Assembly: GCA_027943335.1 (NCBI GenBank)
Contig: BSBK01005649.1
Coordinates: 2,092,501 to 2,156,500 of the forward strand
DNA: 64,000 nt
From: Chamaecyparis obtusa
Taxonomy: Eukaryota; Streptophyta; Pinopsida; Cupressales; Cupressaceae
Direction of reading: 5' to 3'
Numbering within the stretch: the first letter of the stretch is position 1; each line of letters opens with the position of its first letter. Of this stretch, positions 46,780 to 59,735 are shown piece by piece. The translations under genes were made by a program, and so were the position numbers. The notes under the pieces were generated by a model. That model worked only from the letters and a program-made list of their open reading frames with translations. It searched no databases and was not told where the DNA came from.

Positions 46780-48600
46780 ATGATGGAGTACAAAAAGGTC
46801 CCCAACCATGATCCCCATCAGGATATTGAATTTGCAACAAGAACCTTGACGCTAGATTATAAAAATCTTGAGACATTTTTACATCATGAGAAAACACAAG
46901 ATGATACTTTACAACTGCATGAACTTTCCCTGGAGCAAATCAAGTATAGATGTACGAAAGAAGAGATTAAAAAAGGTTTACATGATGAGAAGATGAAACT
47001 AATCTTAGATTCCATGCTAGAATTTGACCCAAATAAATACTTTCATATGCTTGCACAAAAGGGTGCTAAACTACCCAATGGAACTGATGCATCCACCATA
47101 GTAGAGGACATACCTATGCCAACACCTTGGGTGGCCTCAATGACACCCCTCCCACTCACTTTAGTCCTCCCATCCACCAAATCCACACAAAATGCTTCCC
47201 AAGTCATAACATCTTCTAGTACCCTAAGGGTCCTGTACAAAAATCCCCTATTTGCCAACTTTCCATCCACATCTAGTACACTTTCTACCATAACAACACC
47301 TTCTATAGTGTCCTTAAATCATCCATCAAGTACCTGACAAACAATGGCAGCAAGTTCCTCTAGCACAACTCCACAACCTAAGCAAGGGAAACTCCTAATA
47401 GGGGAAACTCACCAACAACCTCCTAAAGTGCATCAACCAAGTGTCCCTTCTAACTCAACACAACCCCAAATTAGTCAAGGGGCACCTAAAAAGTCAGAGT
47501 ATTCAATATTTATAAACCTCTTTAACAAAATGATGGTGAGTGGATCAAGAACTATAGTTCCTCAACAAGTCATAGCACCACATCAATTCCAGCCACCCCA
47601 TCAAGTCCTAATTCCTCAACAAGACATATTACCACAAGAATTCCAAGAACCCCAAAAATTCTTAGTTCCTCGGCAAGTCATAGCATAAAAACAATTACAA
47701 ATACCCCATCAAGTCTAGTTCCTCAATAAGTCATAGTAGCACAATAATTACAAGCACCCCATCAAGTCCCAGTTCCTCAGCAAGGCATAACACCACAAAA
47801 ATTACCAACACCCAAGTAAGTCCCAATTCCTCAAGAATTCCGAGCACCCCAGCAGGTCCTAGTTCCTCAACAAATCCAAGAACCTCAGCAATTCCAAGAA
47901 CCTTAGTATGTTCCACCACCACATATGCCTGTAACACAAATGAATGTGAGATACATACCCTCGTATAATCCTACACCACCACAGAATAGTGGGACCTCAT
48001 TTATTGATCTAAATGGAACTTCATTCATACAACCACCCAATGATATATTTTCTTAGTAGATCCAAATCCTCCAACAACAAGTCATTAACCTATAGTCATG
48101 TGTCTCTCAAGGGTCTTACACCACAACAAACCTTAGTTCTTATCCCTTTGATAGGACACTACATATGCCACCTTTTCCAACCAATTTTTTCATGCCTAAG
48201 TTCGATAGATATAAGGAAAAAGGTGATCCCATCAATCACATTAAGGAATTTTTTTATAGCATGTGTGAAGGTAGCACATGATGGCATGTATCTTATGAAA
48301 CTCTTTCCACACAGTGTTAGTGGTACAACTATGGACTGGTTCTCCAAACTCCCTCCTCAGATAAATTCATGGAATGAACTAGCTGAAAAATTCATATCAC
48401 ACTATTCATACAACATTATCATGGAAGTAACATTGATGGATCTTTGTACCACCAAATATAATAATGGAAAAATCTTTTCCTCTTTCCTACAACTTTGGAT
48501 AAATTTTTCCTCTAAGGCATCATTCCTTCCATGTACCAACCAAAGAAAAGATCCACATGTTCATTGAAATCTACTAGCTAAACCTAGTGTGTGAACTTAA
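46780..48600 (+). pseudogene. gag: Tat/Ogre-type gag
   Basis: One frame runs from MMEYKKVPNHDPHQD (46780) through a Pro/Gln-rich linker to a Retrotrans_gag domain near 48190-48560. The domain has MKLFPHSVSGTTMDWFSKLP and ELAEKFISHYSYNI, the pattern of Tat-lineage Gag. Stops at 47338, 47686 and others interrupt it; several fit C-to-T change. The linker contains a 54-bp coding repeat. Confidence 0.8.
47569..47920 (+). repeat. 54-bp coding repeat in the Gag linker
   Basis: Five to six units start g/attcctcaacaagtcat and encode VPQQVIAPHQF...PHQVL-type repeats rich in Pro and Gln. The last units are shortened. Some units have acquired stops. Confidence 0.85.
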
Positions 48601-50001
48601 CTCTCAACACATTAAGACCTTTGAAGATATAGCCGACAAATGGATAAAAGTATAAATATCCCTCATCTTGAATGGAATCATCAAGAAAGATACCAGTAAC
48701 CCAACACCTTATGAAAAAAACTAAATACTGGTCCAAAAATAAGAATGTAACAAATGATGGCATTGTGGATGCAAAAATGACACAACTGATCTTACATGTG
48801 AAAGCACTAGCTCTAGTCCAACAGACACATCCAACACAAAGTACTCACAATGTTAACAACACTACTCCTAGGAACAATCTTGAACAAACTAATGCACTTA
48901 ACCAACAAAGTTATGCATGAAGGAATCCCACTCGACAACAAGATTTTATGCCTCTTGCAGAACCTCTTGAGACAATCCTGAAGAAACAAATATTTTTACA
49001 TTTACTCATTTTAATGGAGATAAGACACTATGAAGATCTTGGAAACCAACATGGTGGGATGACCATGGTTGTTGTAACTATCATAGAAAAAAAGGGCACT
49101 CAATATCTGGTTGTATGCAACTAAAACACATTATCCTAGATTTCATTGACCGTAGTGAGATCAAAGTGGTCACAAATTATGGTGCCACCAACCAAGATCA
49201 CAAGGTTTTCCAAACCCCATTGATGAATCGTGACAAAGGTAAGGCATCTATATCAGGAACAAACAACCAAGAAAACCTCACCTACACTAAGGTAGATCCA
49301 AATTTGACCATAAACACCATCACCATCCAAGATATAGAAACAATTTGTATTGTAACCACCCACCGTACCAAAATAACAGTATAAGGAGCCACATCAAAAA
49401 CAACTATACCAAGTAAGTCTTATGATTTACCATTAGGTCATTACAATCTATTAGATCATCTGAAGAAGACCTTGGCACAAATATCCATCTTTGAACTACT
49501 CTGAATTTCATCTGACCACAAAGTAATCTTAGACATAGTCCTAAATAGTCGACCATCTCAAAATATCTAGAAGTTGATGAGTTTCAAGCCATGGTAGGGA
49601 ATCTATCCACTTCACATCACATGGTCTTCACAAATAAAGACCTTCTAACACACAAACCATCTCACAATGATCCTTTACATCTAGAAGTTTTCATCCACCT
49701 TCACAAAATCATATGAGTCTTGATAGATGGAGGAGCATGTTTGAATATATGTACCCTAAAATTAATAAAAGCACTGGGCTATTCTAAGAGTTTTATAGAT
49801 ATCACCAAGAATATCATAATAAGAGCCTATGATGATGAAGACTATCCTCCTAAGGGTTTCATAAGTCTTCCAATCAAATTGGGTCTAACAATGCAAGAAA
49901 TTGTATTCCAACTACTAGATCTAGAGTTGGGGCACAACATACTCTTAGGGAGACCATGGATCCATCCCATGCAAGTTGTGCCATCTACTTATCATCAATG
50001 A
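48601..50001 (+). pseudogene. pro: Tat-type nucleocapsid and aspartic protease
   Basis: A zinc-knuckle-like unit at 49073-49120 reads CNYHRKKGHSISGC, followed by LKHIILDFIDRSEI as in Tat elements. The protease frame 49720-50001 has the active site MIDGGACLNICTL (D-G-G in place of D-S/T-G) and the closing block HNILLGRPWIH. The pieces lie in different frames, so the polyprotein is broken. Confidence 0.75.
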
Positions 50002-51529
50002 TTGAAATTCCCCCATGATGGAATTGAAATCACCATACTTGGCAATAGAGACCCTTTTCTATAATGCACCAATCTTAGAGGAGCTATTTCAAATTAGGTA
50101 CCCAACAATCAAGAGGCATCAATTGTCTCCTCATCTCAAAATATAAATCCCACAAGCTTGGAAAAATCAATAAAAGAACCCACATCAAAACTTAAAATCC
50201 AAGTACAAGAAAATGGATGTGGATAATACACCTATGCAGACTTCTTCTATGTGGGAAATTTACCTATCTCACCTAGGTCATATGGAAAATTGAGGCAACC
50301 TTTAGAGAGGAAGAAGAAACTAACAATTATCTATCCACCAATAATTTTTGTAAGATGGGGAGATATACATGAAAAGATCATTGACAACAACCTATCCTCC
50401 TGGTTATATATAGATAAAGAACCTCCAAAACACATTTAATCCTAGTACATGAATATGGAAGGGGATATACCTTAGTCCAAAAGCAGGGGCACAATGAGCA
50501 TTTAAGCCTAGGAAAGAAAGATCAAGAAATAGTGGAGCCAATTGCTCCTATCCAAAACCTAAAGCATCAAGATTTAGGTTACATACCACTTGTAGGGGGC
50601 ATCTTGGATATCTCTTTACCCATTGATATTAACACTTGTGTTTACAACAAAGTTGAGACATTTGAGGATTCCCATTCAGACACATACTCTAATGATTACA
50701 AGTGGGATTCCCCATGTACCACAAATACCCTACATCTTGACGAAGCCATCACCTGACTATATTTACAAGATAAACCCACATATCACAAAGCATGGATTTC
50801 ACAATTCTAGAATAGATCTAGGCCTTCATCTTCATCTGAGACCCATGAATCAGTAACTATTTCATATATCAATACCATAATAGAACTTCCTATTTCATCC
50901 TTCCTAACCAAGGATAGCATAACCTTGGTTTACCCCAACCTTATAGATTGGGAACAACAAAATCCACCAACCATAGACATTTTTGAGAATGATGAAGCTA
51001 TTGCTAAAATCTTCAGACTAAGATAAATAATACCTATGGGACCACAAGGAAAGTTTCAACATTGAGCTAGAAAAAACAACATACTTTGGGGATTTATATC
51101 AATCCTCTTGTCAGAAAAGTGAAAAAGAAAATATTAAGGCTCTTGGGTGAAAACTAAAAGGCACCCTCTTGCTACAAAATAGTAAAAATAAAAGACGTAT
51201 CTAAGGGTGAAAACATCTCTAAGGCATCCAAGGATGGAGATATTGATATACTCCCCATTACTAAAGAGCAGTCTCCTCTTCTAGGAGAGAAAACTCAAAT
51301 AATAAACATTGGCACTACAGATACACAAATATTGATTCACTTGGAAAAGTCATTAACAAAATTAAGAAGAAAGAGATAAATTCATCTAGTTGTTCAAAGA
51401 TTGACAAATCAACTTTGCATGATCATACTCAAACATGCTTGGGTTAGACTTGAGTTAGTACTTCACCACCTTCCATACAAATCGAGGAAAAATCCATACA
51501 AGCAGAAACTCCACAATATGCATCCCCAA
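50002..51529 (+). other. Linker between protease and RT of the Tat-type element
   Basis: Only short broken frames occur, consistent with a decayed variable spacer between PR and RT. No separate gene is supported. Confidence 0.5.
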
Positions 51530-52430
51530 GATTACATTGTTGGTCAAAGAAAAGCCAAAGAAATTACTAGATGCGGGTTTCATCAAACCTATATACTATG
51601 CTGACAGAATCTCAAATATGGTACTAGTGCCTAAAGCAAGCGGCGCCATAAGAATCTATGGTGACTTCTAAGAATTAATTTTTCATGTCCAAAGAATGAC
51701 TTTCCTTTGCCAAATATAGACATGATAGTAGACCTCACCTCTAGATATAATATGTTATCGCTCATGGATGGTTTCTTAGGATATAACCATATCAAAATTG
51801 CATTAGAAGGCCAACATAAAACTACTTTCACTTATGCCCGAGGCACCTATTGTTGGTGTTTCATGACATTTGGGCTAAAGAATATTAGAGCTACATATTA
51901 GAAGATAATGACAACCATTTTCCATGACATGATGCATATCACCATGGAAGATTATGTTAACATTATATTGGCAAAGTCTCTAGAAATAAATCTACACTTA
52001 TCAATATTAGTGCAAGTATTTGATGGACTTGAAGAGTATAAGGTCTGGCTAAATCCAAATAAAAGTGTCTTTGGAGTCACATCAGGAAATTTGTTGGGAT
52101 TTATTCTCCTAGAGAGGAATAGAGATTGACCCTAAAAAGGTCCAATCTATAATTGCAATGCCTCCCCTAACAACTCTGAAGAACTTGAGAAGTTTACAAG
52201 GCAGGTTACAATTAGTGAGAAGATTCATATCACAATTGGCAGACAAGTGTTACCCATTATAGCATCTATTTCATAAATACATAAAGTTTGAATCAACAAA
52301 GAATTGTCAAGAAGCCTTCCAAATACTAAACGACTACCTCCTATTAGCACCGACCTTAGTAGCACCTATTCCAGATCGACCATTGCTAATATACATTTCA
52401 ACAACTGAACACTAACTAAGGTTATTATTA
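51530..52430 (+). pseudogene. pol: Tat-type reverse transcriptase
   Basis: Conserved blocks are KKLLDAGFIKPIYY, NMVLVPKASGAIRI, the segment NMLSLMDGFLGYNHIKIA and TTFTYARGTYCWC. The catalytic box reads YVNI where the family has YVDD, so both catalytic aspartates are lost. Several stops. Non-functional. Confidence 0.8.
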
Positions 52431-53290
52431 GCATATAATGACTCAAAAGGAAAAGAAAGGGTCATATACTATATCAATCAAATGCTTGTAGCTTATGAAC
52501 TAAACTACACTGTTATTGAAAGAGCATATTTGGTCATAGTTTTTGCTTCACAAAAACACAGACACTATATGTTGAGCTACAAGATGATCCTCATTACTAA
52601 GATCAATCTTTTGAAATGTCTACTAAATAAAGAAACATTGACAGGGAACTTAGCCAAATGGGTCATGATACTAAGTGAGTTCAATATAGACTATGTTGAC
52701 AGAAAGGCAACCAAAGGCCAAGCAATTGCAGACCAATTGGAAAATATGCCTCTACCTTATAATTATCCAATGCTGATAGAATTCCCTGATGAAGGGATAT
52801 TTGCTATAGAAAAGCCAAAACAATGGAAGTTATATTTTGATGGCTCCCATACACAAGAAGGATTAAACACAGTCATAGTCTTCATCACTCCACAAGGATA
52901 TTCCATTCCTAGATTCTATAGACTGAGGTTTGATTGCACCAACAAAATAGAAAAATATGAAGCATTTCTCATAGGGCTCAAAAAAATTGTTTAGTGGAAT
53001 ATTCAACAATTGCATGTATATGGAGATTCTCAACTGATTATCAACCAAGTCAACAAAAGCTAAAACACTAAAGATGATAAATTGATTTTGTATAAGGTTA
53101 TGACAAAAGACATCAAAATACACGTTGAGTAAATAACTTTTGAGAAAATCCCTAGGATAAGAAACAATAAAATAGATGCTATGGCTATTGTAGGATCTTT
53201 TTTGGACATGCCACCTGAGGTGACACAATGTGAATTCATGGTCGAACAACTTATGATGCCTACTTTTGAAGTTCCAAAGTCTGAAGTTGT
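52431..53290 (+). pseudogene. Tat-type RNase H plus second (archaeal-like) RNase H
   Basis: The first RNase H has IYYINQMLVAYELNYT, FASQKHRHYML and KGQAIADQLE. The second starts at about 52821 with WKLYFDGS and continues with CTNKIEKYEAFLIGLKK and VYGDSQLIINQ. A second RNase H after the first is the hallmark of the Tat/Ogre lineage. Its D-E-D residues are visible in this copy. Stops follow from 52993. Confidence 0.82.
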
Positions 53291-53459
53291 GTGAAAAATT
53301 GTTGGTCCCAACTCCCCTTGGTACCAAGACATTTATAACTATCTCTCTAGTTAAACCATTCCCCCATAACTATTCCACAACCAAAAGAAGTCCTTGATAA
53401 TGAAAACTTCTCGTCACACTATCATTGCCAATACACTCTGAAAAAAAGTCTAAATTGTA

Positions 53460-54580
53460 CACTATTAATATGTCTCCACTCGAAAGAAGGGAAATCAACA
53501 ATATTCAAAGTACATGAGGGCATTTGTAGTGCCCAGTCTAGTGGCTTGACCTTAGCCAAGAAACTTATAAGAATTAGGTATTATTGACCTACCATGGAAA
53601 AAAATGTCTACTCATTTGTTCAAAAATGCAAAAAATGTCAGATTCATGGGAACCTCATTCATGTGCTAGCTCAGGAGCTGCAACAACTAACTTCACCATG
53701 ACTTTCTCGTAGCGAGGGTTTGACCTCATTGGAAAGATCAATCCATTATCCTCTAATGGTCATAAGTACATAATCACAACCATTGAGTATTTTAATAAAT
53801 GGTTCAAAGTAATTCCAATGACCTATACTATTGCCAAACAAATTTCCAAGTTCCTCTTGAGCTATATCATAAGTTGATATGGAGTTCCATAGACTATTTG
53901 TCACTGATAATGGTTCTTCCTTCAAGAACAAACAAATGAAGGAGATTTTTGAAAAATTCCACATCCATCATAGTTTTTCTTCATGCTACTTCCCCCAAGG
54001 TAACGACTAGGTTGAGGCTACGAATAAAACAATCATAAAAATCTTTAAAAAGACGGTTAATGAAGCTGGTTTGGATTGACACCTCCAACTCAACCCCACC
54101 TTATGGGCATATCACACTAATTTTCATACACCCATAAGAGCCACTCCATATTCACTAGTGTATAGTATGGAAGTTATCTTGCTAATAGAGGTCGAGCTCC
54201 CACCCCTATAAGTATCCCTTCAACACATCATTTTAGACGAGGAATACCAAGTATCACAACTACATGAGCTAGAGTTGCTAGATGAAAAGAGACAAAATGC
54301 ACAAACACACTTGTAATCATATTAGCACCGTCTCACAAGAAGTTTCAATAAAATGGCATACCATGATTTTTTGAAGTGGTTCATTTGGTTCTAATGGAAA
54401 TTTGGAAAAACCAAGTGGAAAGTGAAAAGCCAGAAAAGTTTGAACCAAACCGATTGGGTCCTTACATCATCACAACAGTATATGGGTCTGGAGCATATTA
54501 GATATGCACACTAGAGGGGGAGCCTCTATCATATCTCATCAATATCTTGCATCTGTGCAAGTTCTATACATAACTCTTAG
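53460..54580 (+). pseudogene. int: Tat-type integrase
   Basis: The HHCC zinc region is recognisable (VHEGICSAQSSG, then CKKCQIHGN). The core has GFDLIGKINPLSSNGHKYI, VTDNGSSFKN and VEATNKTIIKIF, so D, D and E positions remain. The end reads PNRLGPYIITTVYG and ILHLCKFY. Many stops and frame changes make it non-functional. Confidence 0.78.
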
Positions 54581-56789
54581 AGTAGACCCATTACAAAATG
54601 TCAAAAAATATTAAAAAATAAAAAAGCCAAAAAAAGGTCACCTTGGGGAAAACTTGGAAATTAGGCATCTTCGATGGAACAATAATAGAAATACAAGAGA
54701 AATAAATTCATCCTATGGTGAAAACCACTTTGATGGTGCCTTGGACAAGTACAATGGTGAAAATTAGGCAATTTAACACCATTTGTAGGGATCATGCTCC
54801 ATCATTTATCATAACTCCAACCTTATATCATGTGTCATTCCACCGCATTCTCTATGGTAAAAATTAGTGGTCATCACTATCATGGATTGATTTTTGTCAC
54901 TTACCATTGTTTAAAGCACTCTTTTTGCAGTTTGCACTAAGTCAATCCATCATGGCCATTCTGCAATAAGGTGCCCATTCGGTCCTAACTGGGGGTACCC
55001 CGATGTCATGATTCATCAAGTCCTAGAAAATACCATAAACATTACAAAAAAAATGAAAAAAATTTCTAAAAATTGAAAAGAGTCCTTCAAAACAACAAAA
55101 AAACATAAAACCATCCTATAAATTGAAAAACATTTGCAAAAGACCTTTAAAAAATTCAAAAACATCACAAAAACATAAAACATTCATCTAGGGTGACCAT
55201 GTTTGGGGTGTATGTTATAAGGGCCTTCACTTGTGTGATACACCGCACATACCTCAACTCCAAACATACTAACCCCATGGTGAACCAAAAACATTTGCAA
55301 AAGATCCAAAAAAATGTCCAAGACAACCAAATAAATAAAAAAACCAACAAAATTATGCAATAAATAGAATTTGTACATAAACCAATTCTCTGGCATTTCA
55401 ATAAAAAAGCATTGAACGATGTCATATAGCACATTTGAGTTTCAATGAAACTAAGTCAAATTAGTAAAAACTAGTCAACAGGTCCTTAGCTACACTGTCC
55501 AAACTGTCTTATCTATCAACCAATCCCACAACAAAGTATTTTGTCAGAAATCATGTTGACTTAGACAAGGGAAGGATCATTCGAAATTAGACAAAATAGT
55601 ATTAGATGGGGTACCTTTCTTCTTGGAATCATATAGCATCAACAATACGTAAATAATAAATATCCAAACTATTGCAAAAACATAGATACATAATTAATAC
55701 ATCTACAACTTGTTGAGTCAAGTTAGTCTTATAATGTCTTGATTTTTGCAAGTCATCTATGGGATGTCCACAAGTGATTTAGAGATGTTGTGATGGTTCA
55801 TGACTTTTTTTTCTTTGTATGTTGTTTGTGGAATGTATGTTGTGAAGTTTTAAAAGAGCAATCTAGGTGTCTATGCTAAGAGCCTTCACATCCACATAAA
55901 AATATCCAATTGCAATATTGCAATGGATACTTTGGTTGTGATATGTCGCACATACCTCAACTTTGAATGCTCAACCTATATGGATTGGCCCACATTCCTT
56001 GTCTATTCAACATGCATGTTTCAATGCAAGAGGATAATCATACTTAGATCATCCATATCTTGGTAGGATGGTATCTATTTTTTTCTATAATGAAGTGACT
56101 TAATGATGATAAATAAATAGCTCAATTCATTTGGAAATAAAAAGCACAGTTATTAAAACGTTAAGCTCTCTACTTACTACAATCTAAGGGTTTCAATCAA
56201 GGATTCATTCTTAATTATTTCATTCCATAACCAGCATCTTCTAAAAAGTCTCATTATTAAAAAATTATCTCTATCAATCCTAATAATTCCTTGTAATAGA
56301 GTATCATCATACAAACAAAACATTTGCATCTTGCATAAGCATATTAGTACCTATGGCATAAATCAGACATCATAAATAGAAATCATAATGCATTCATCCA
56401 TCATATAAAGTGCATCACACGTAGTCACATCATAAAATGTACATAAGCATGATAGTATATAAAGTGCATACATCGACAACAATAAAAACATACGATAAAT
56501 TTTTTGCATCTCATAAACATCACATCATAGGCATCACATCATATAGAAAATGCATACATCCATCACATAACATAGAAGCATATCATAACTTGTTTTGCAT
56601 CTCATAAATATCATAGATACCATCATCTTATTTTCAAGAGATCATTCATGCATTTCTTGCATAAACAATCTCTGGAGGGAACATCATTTACCTCGCTGTC
56701 ACATTGTTCCCACTAGGGCATACCAAGGCATAATCTTTATTATCCTTTGAAGCATTATCTTAAAAGTATCATATAAAAGAGGGGCAAAA
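54581..56789 (+). other. 3' untranslated region of the Tat-type element, ending in a polypurine tract
   Basis: Non-coding. It contains two related segments (about 55190-55270 and 55850-55970) that share cgcacatacctcaact. It ends in aaaagaggggcaaaa (56775-56789), the plus-strand primer, directly before an LTR start. Confidence 0.6.
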
Positions 56790-56879
56790 TGTAGACACTT
56801 AAAAATGGCCTATTTCTCTAATGTAATGACATTATTAACATTTCTCTTTAATTTATTCAGGCCCATTAATGGACAACAT

Positions 56880-58601
56880 TAGATTTCCCTAGGTTCTAGT
56901 GGTGGTATTTAAATTGTTTGGTTGAGACCGGAGATAGGGCAATGGAAGGTGAATTTTGATGGGGTGTCTAAGGGTAATTTGGAGTCCTTAGGAGTAGGAT
57001 TCATTATCCGAGATTGTAATGGGAATATTTTAGCTATAGGAGGGAAAATATTAGAAGATGGGATGAATAATGTTGCAGAGGTAGAGGCAACTTTAGTAGC
57101 AATTAAGGTGGCAAAGCATTTAGGAGTAAGGAGACTACATTTAGAAGGTGACTCACTTATTATTATTCAAGCAGTCATGAAGGGGACAATGGAGGCTTGG
57201 CATTTGCAAAATCTTATATACTTAATAAATGATGACCTAGAAGAGGTGAATGAATTTAGATTTACTCATGTGAAACATGAAGGAAATAAAAAGGTAGATT
57301 GCTTGTCTAATTGGGCTTAATATTTGAAAATAAAGGTGACATCAAAATTAAAGATTTTATATTTTATATTTTATAATTTAAATTATAAATTGGTACCTAA
57401 CAATTAATTTGAAATGTGCCAAGAAGAGTTTTGTGCTTTGGCGGTAGTGTACAAGGGCAATGGAGTTATTATCGATGAGGTGGTCGATGTGACATGAAGC
57501 CCATTGCAGGATGTCATATTAATAGTGAAGGAAGCCCAAATTTTTTATTTTAAGCTTAGAATTTGAAGCTCATTTTTGTAGGTGAAAGAGTTATTTATAA
57601 AGTGTGCTCTGGCTTGGTTGCGTAAGGATGGAGACAAATTTTACTCTCACTGCAACCAAGCAACAAAACCCATTTTATGGGTAGATAACAAAGAAAAGGC
57701 TGGAGAAATTGTTTTTGTTTGAAGATGAAAAGTTGCTAAAGAGTGTTATGATTATTCTAGGGATATTTTTAATGAGGTGGAGAACCGACATAGAACAAAC
57801 ACAAATGTATTTTCTATGATCATGGCATGGAGTCTACAGTTGGGAGAATCGAAGGAAATAGTTCAAATGGTGATGGAGGCCATTGTCCCTCTAGAATTTC
57901 TTTGTGGCATGGACAACATTCTTGAACGGGCAATTCCAAGGCTTGAAATTAATTTGGGTGATTGGCAAGGTGGCTTGGAGAGAATTTAAGGTAGTAAGTG
58001 CACTCCATTTGTGTGGATGTTTGATGAGAAGCCTCACATACAAAGATTCAAGGATTCTTGTTGTGGATGGGAAGCTTTAAAATTGATTGTGATGATCAAA
58101 AAGATGGATGAAGAAATTAAAGAGATGAAGCGTGCTACTGGGTCAGATGAAGCAGATGAAGATAGATTGAACAAAAGGCTCCATGGTAGAAGAGGCGACA
58201 TGAATGAGAGCAATGTGGCTTCTACAAGCTGAATATGACGGGGAAGTAGAAGGGTTTGATGGAAATTATATAAATCTCGGGTGATTGTCCTTTGCAATGT
58301 GTCTTTTTTTTAATAATGGGTTCTGGTTAGTTTTTTAAAATTATGTAAATATATATGGGCTTAACGACATGGTTGAATGTCCTGTCTCCTTTTTTGAGTT
58401 GAATATGTAATTGAAACTATAAAGGCCGAGGGTGGGATAACAAAACATAGGGTTTGAAGTGGATTCTCAAAAGAGTTGGTGATGTTTATTGTGATGAAAG
58501 GTGATGTAGGGTGAGGTTAGGGTTAATGGTTTTATTTTACTACTATATACTTATGTTTTGAATTATTAATAAAATCAAAACTTGTTACCGAGAAAAAAAA
58601 A
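56880..58601 (+). mobile_element. 5'-truncated plant LINE fragment with RNase H
   Basis: The RNase H-like domain is at 56922-57320, with WKVNFDGVSKGN, GVGFIIRDCNG, NNVAEVEATLVAI, LEGDSLIII and a closing VKHEGNKKVDCLSN. It fits the C-terminal RNase H of plant L1-type LINEs. A second coding-like stretch (about 57587-58232) in shifting frames follows and is unrecognised. The 3' end ttaccgag plus A9 (58593-58601) is typical of plant LINE tails. No target duplication was found. Confidence 0.65.
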
Positions 58602-59402
58602 TTCTTTATTATTCAATAAGTTGTGTCATTCTACCATATTCTAAAGTTAAAATCATCATTTCTCCTTAGTTTTATAATTAAGTGATTTTAATTAATTATA
58701 TTAATTATTAATCATCCAATCAATATTTCATTAATTATTCATCTATAAAGTAATTAAATAATTAAACATTATTTAATTATTCATTATGTCATTCAATTAA
58801 ATAACCATGCATTTAATTAATATTCTCTCTTTCTAATTATTGCATTTATGTAATAATTAAATCAAAATCCCTATCACAATTAAATAAGTTATATTTATTT
58901 AATTAAATTAATTATTCTTCTCTTGTAAATAAATATTAATAATTTATTTATCAATTGTCACATGTGCAAGTAAATAATTCTTTTATTTATTTAATCATGA
59001 TTTATTCCTCCAAAGCTAACTCATATTGACTTTCAATTCACTCAACAATTTCCTCTCCTAACTATTCAATCCACATTGTTAATTCCTACCTCAACAATCA
59101 GTTAAAGTCTTCAATCAATTCAGTCTTCTAATCTATGCAATTAGTTGACTAATCCATGCAATCAGTTTGACTAATCCATGGAATTAGTTGACTAATCTAT
59201 CCAATCATTAACTCACCAGTCTATTATGTTATCTCACTAGTTCATTCAAGTCATCTCCCCAATCTATTTGTTGACAAATCAATCAATCCCATTAAACCAA
59301 GCAATTAATTGAGTCAAACTTCCACTCACTCTGAGTTCAATTCCTCAATCACAATCAATCAACCCATCAATCACACATTCTTGATTGAAACCCCTAAAAT
59401 CT

Positions 59403-59410
59403 TATAAATA
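59403..59410 (+). promoter_or_regulatory. TATA box in LTR
   Basis: tataaata followed by gagaga, in a suitable position within the proposed LTR for initiation of element RNA. Confidence 0.5.
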
Positions 59411-59735
59411 GAGAGACAAACCTTTACTTTTGGTAACCATAATTGCTTTGAATTCTTATGCCGACACGATCTTGAGCTCAATTTTGAGAGCCCAAATTAC
59501 ATAAGAAGGAGAATAAAAAGTAGGAATTATGGGTTTGCATATGCTTTTATGTTATTTGATTTCAATGTCTTGATTAATGTGTGCAATTCTCTTGTTTCCT
59601 TTCCTCTTCTGATATTGGGAATACTAATTGCTCTAATAATCTCTTTGTGGTTGAGATTTTCCATGTTATTGCAGCTTTCTACATTAATCCCTATTACTCA
59701 ATTATAAGGACAATCAATTTTTGGGAAGGATGAAC

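Larger units (their letters stand above)
56790..59700 (+). repeat. 3' LTR of the Tat-type element, interrupted by a LINE
   Basis: It starts tgtagacacttaaaaatgg after the purine tract, is interrupted at about 56880-58601, then resumes in AT-rich sequence to about 59700 (attactca). A TATA box at 59403-59410 lies about 300 bp before the end, as expected for an LTR promoter. The right end is approximate. Confidence 0.5.

Noticed and set aside
45769..46780. A 5' LTR of the Tat-type element starting near tgagcacctaaaaaggg
   Set aside because: It has a faint likeness to the 3' LTR start at 56790 only. The rest does not align by eye, so I did not call it.
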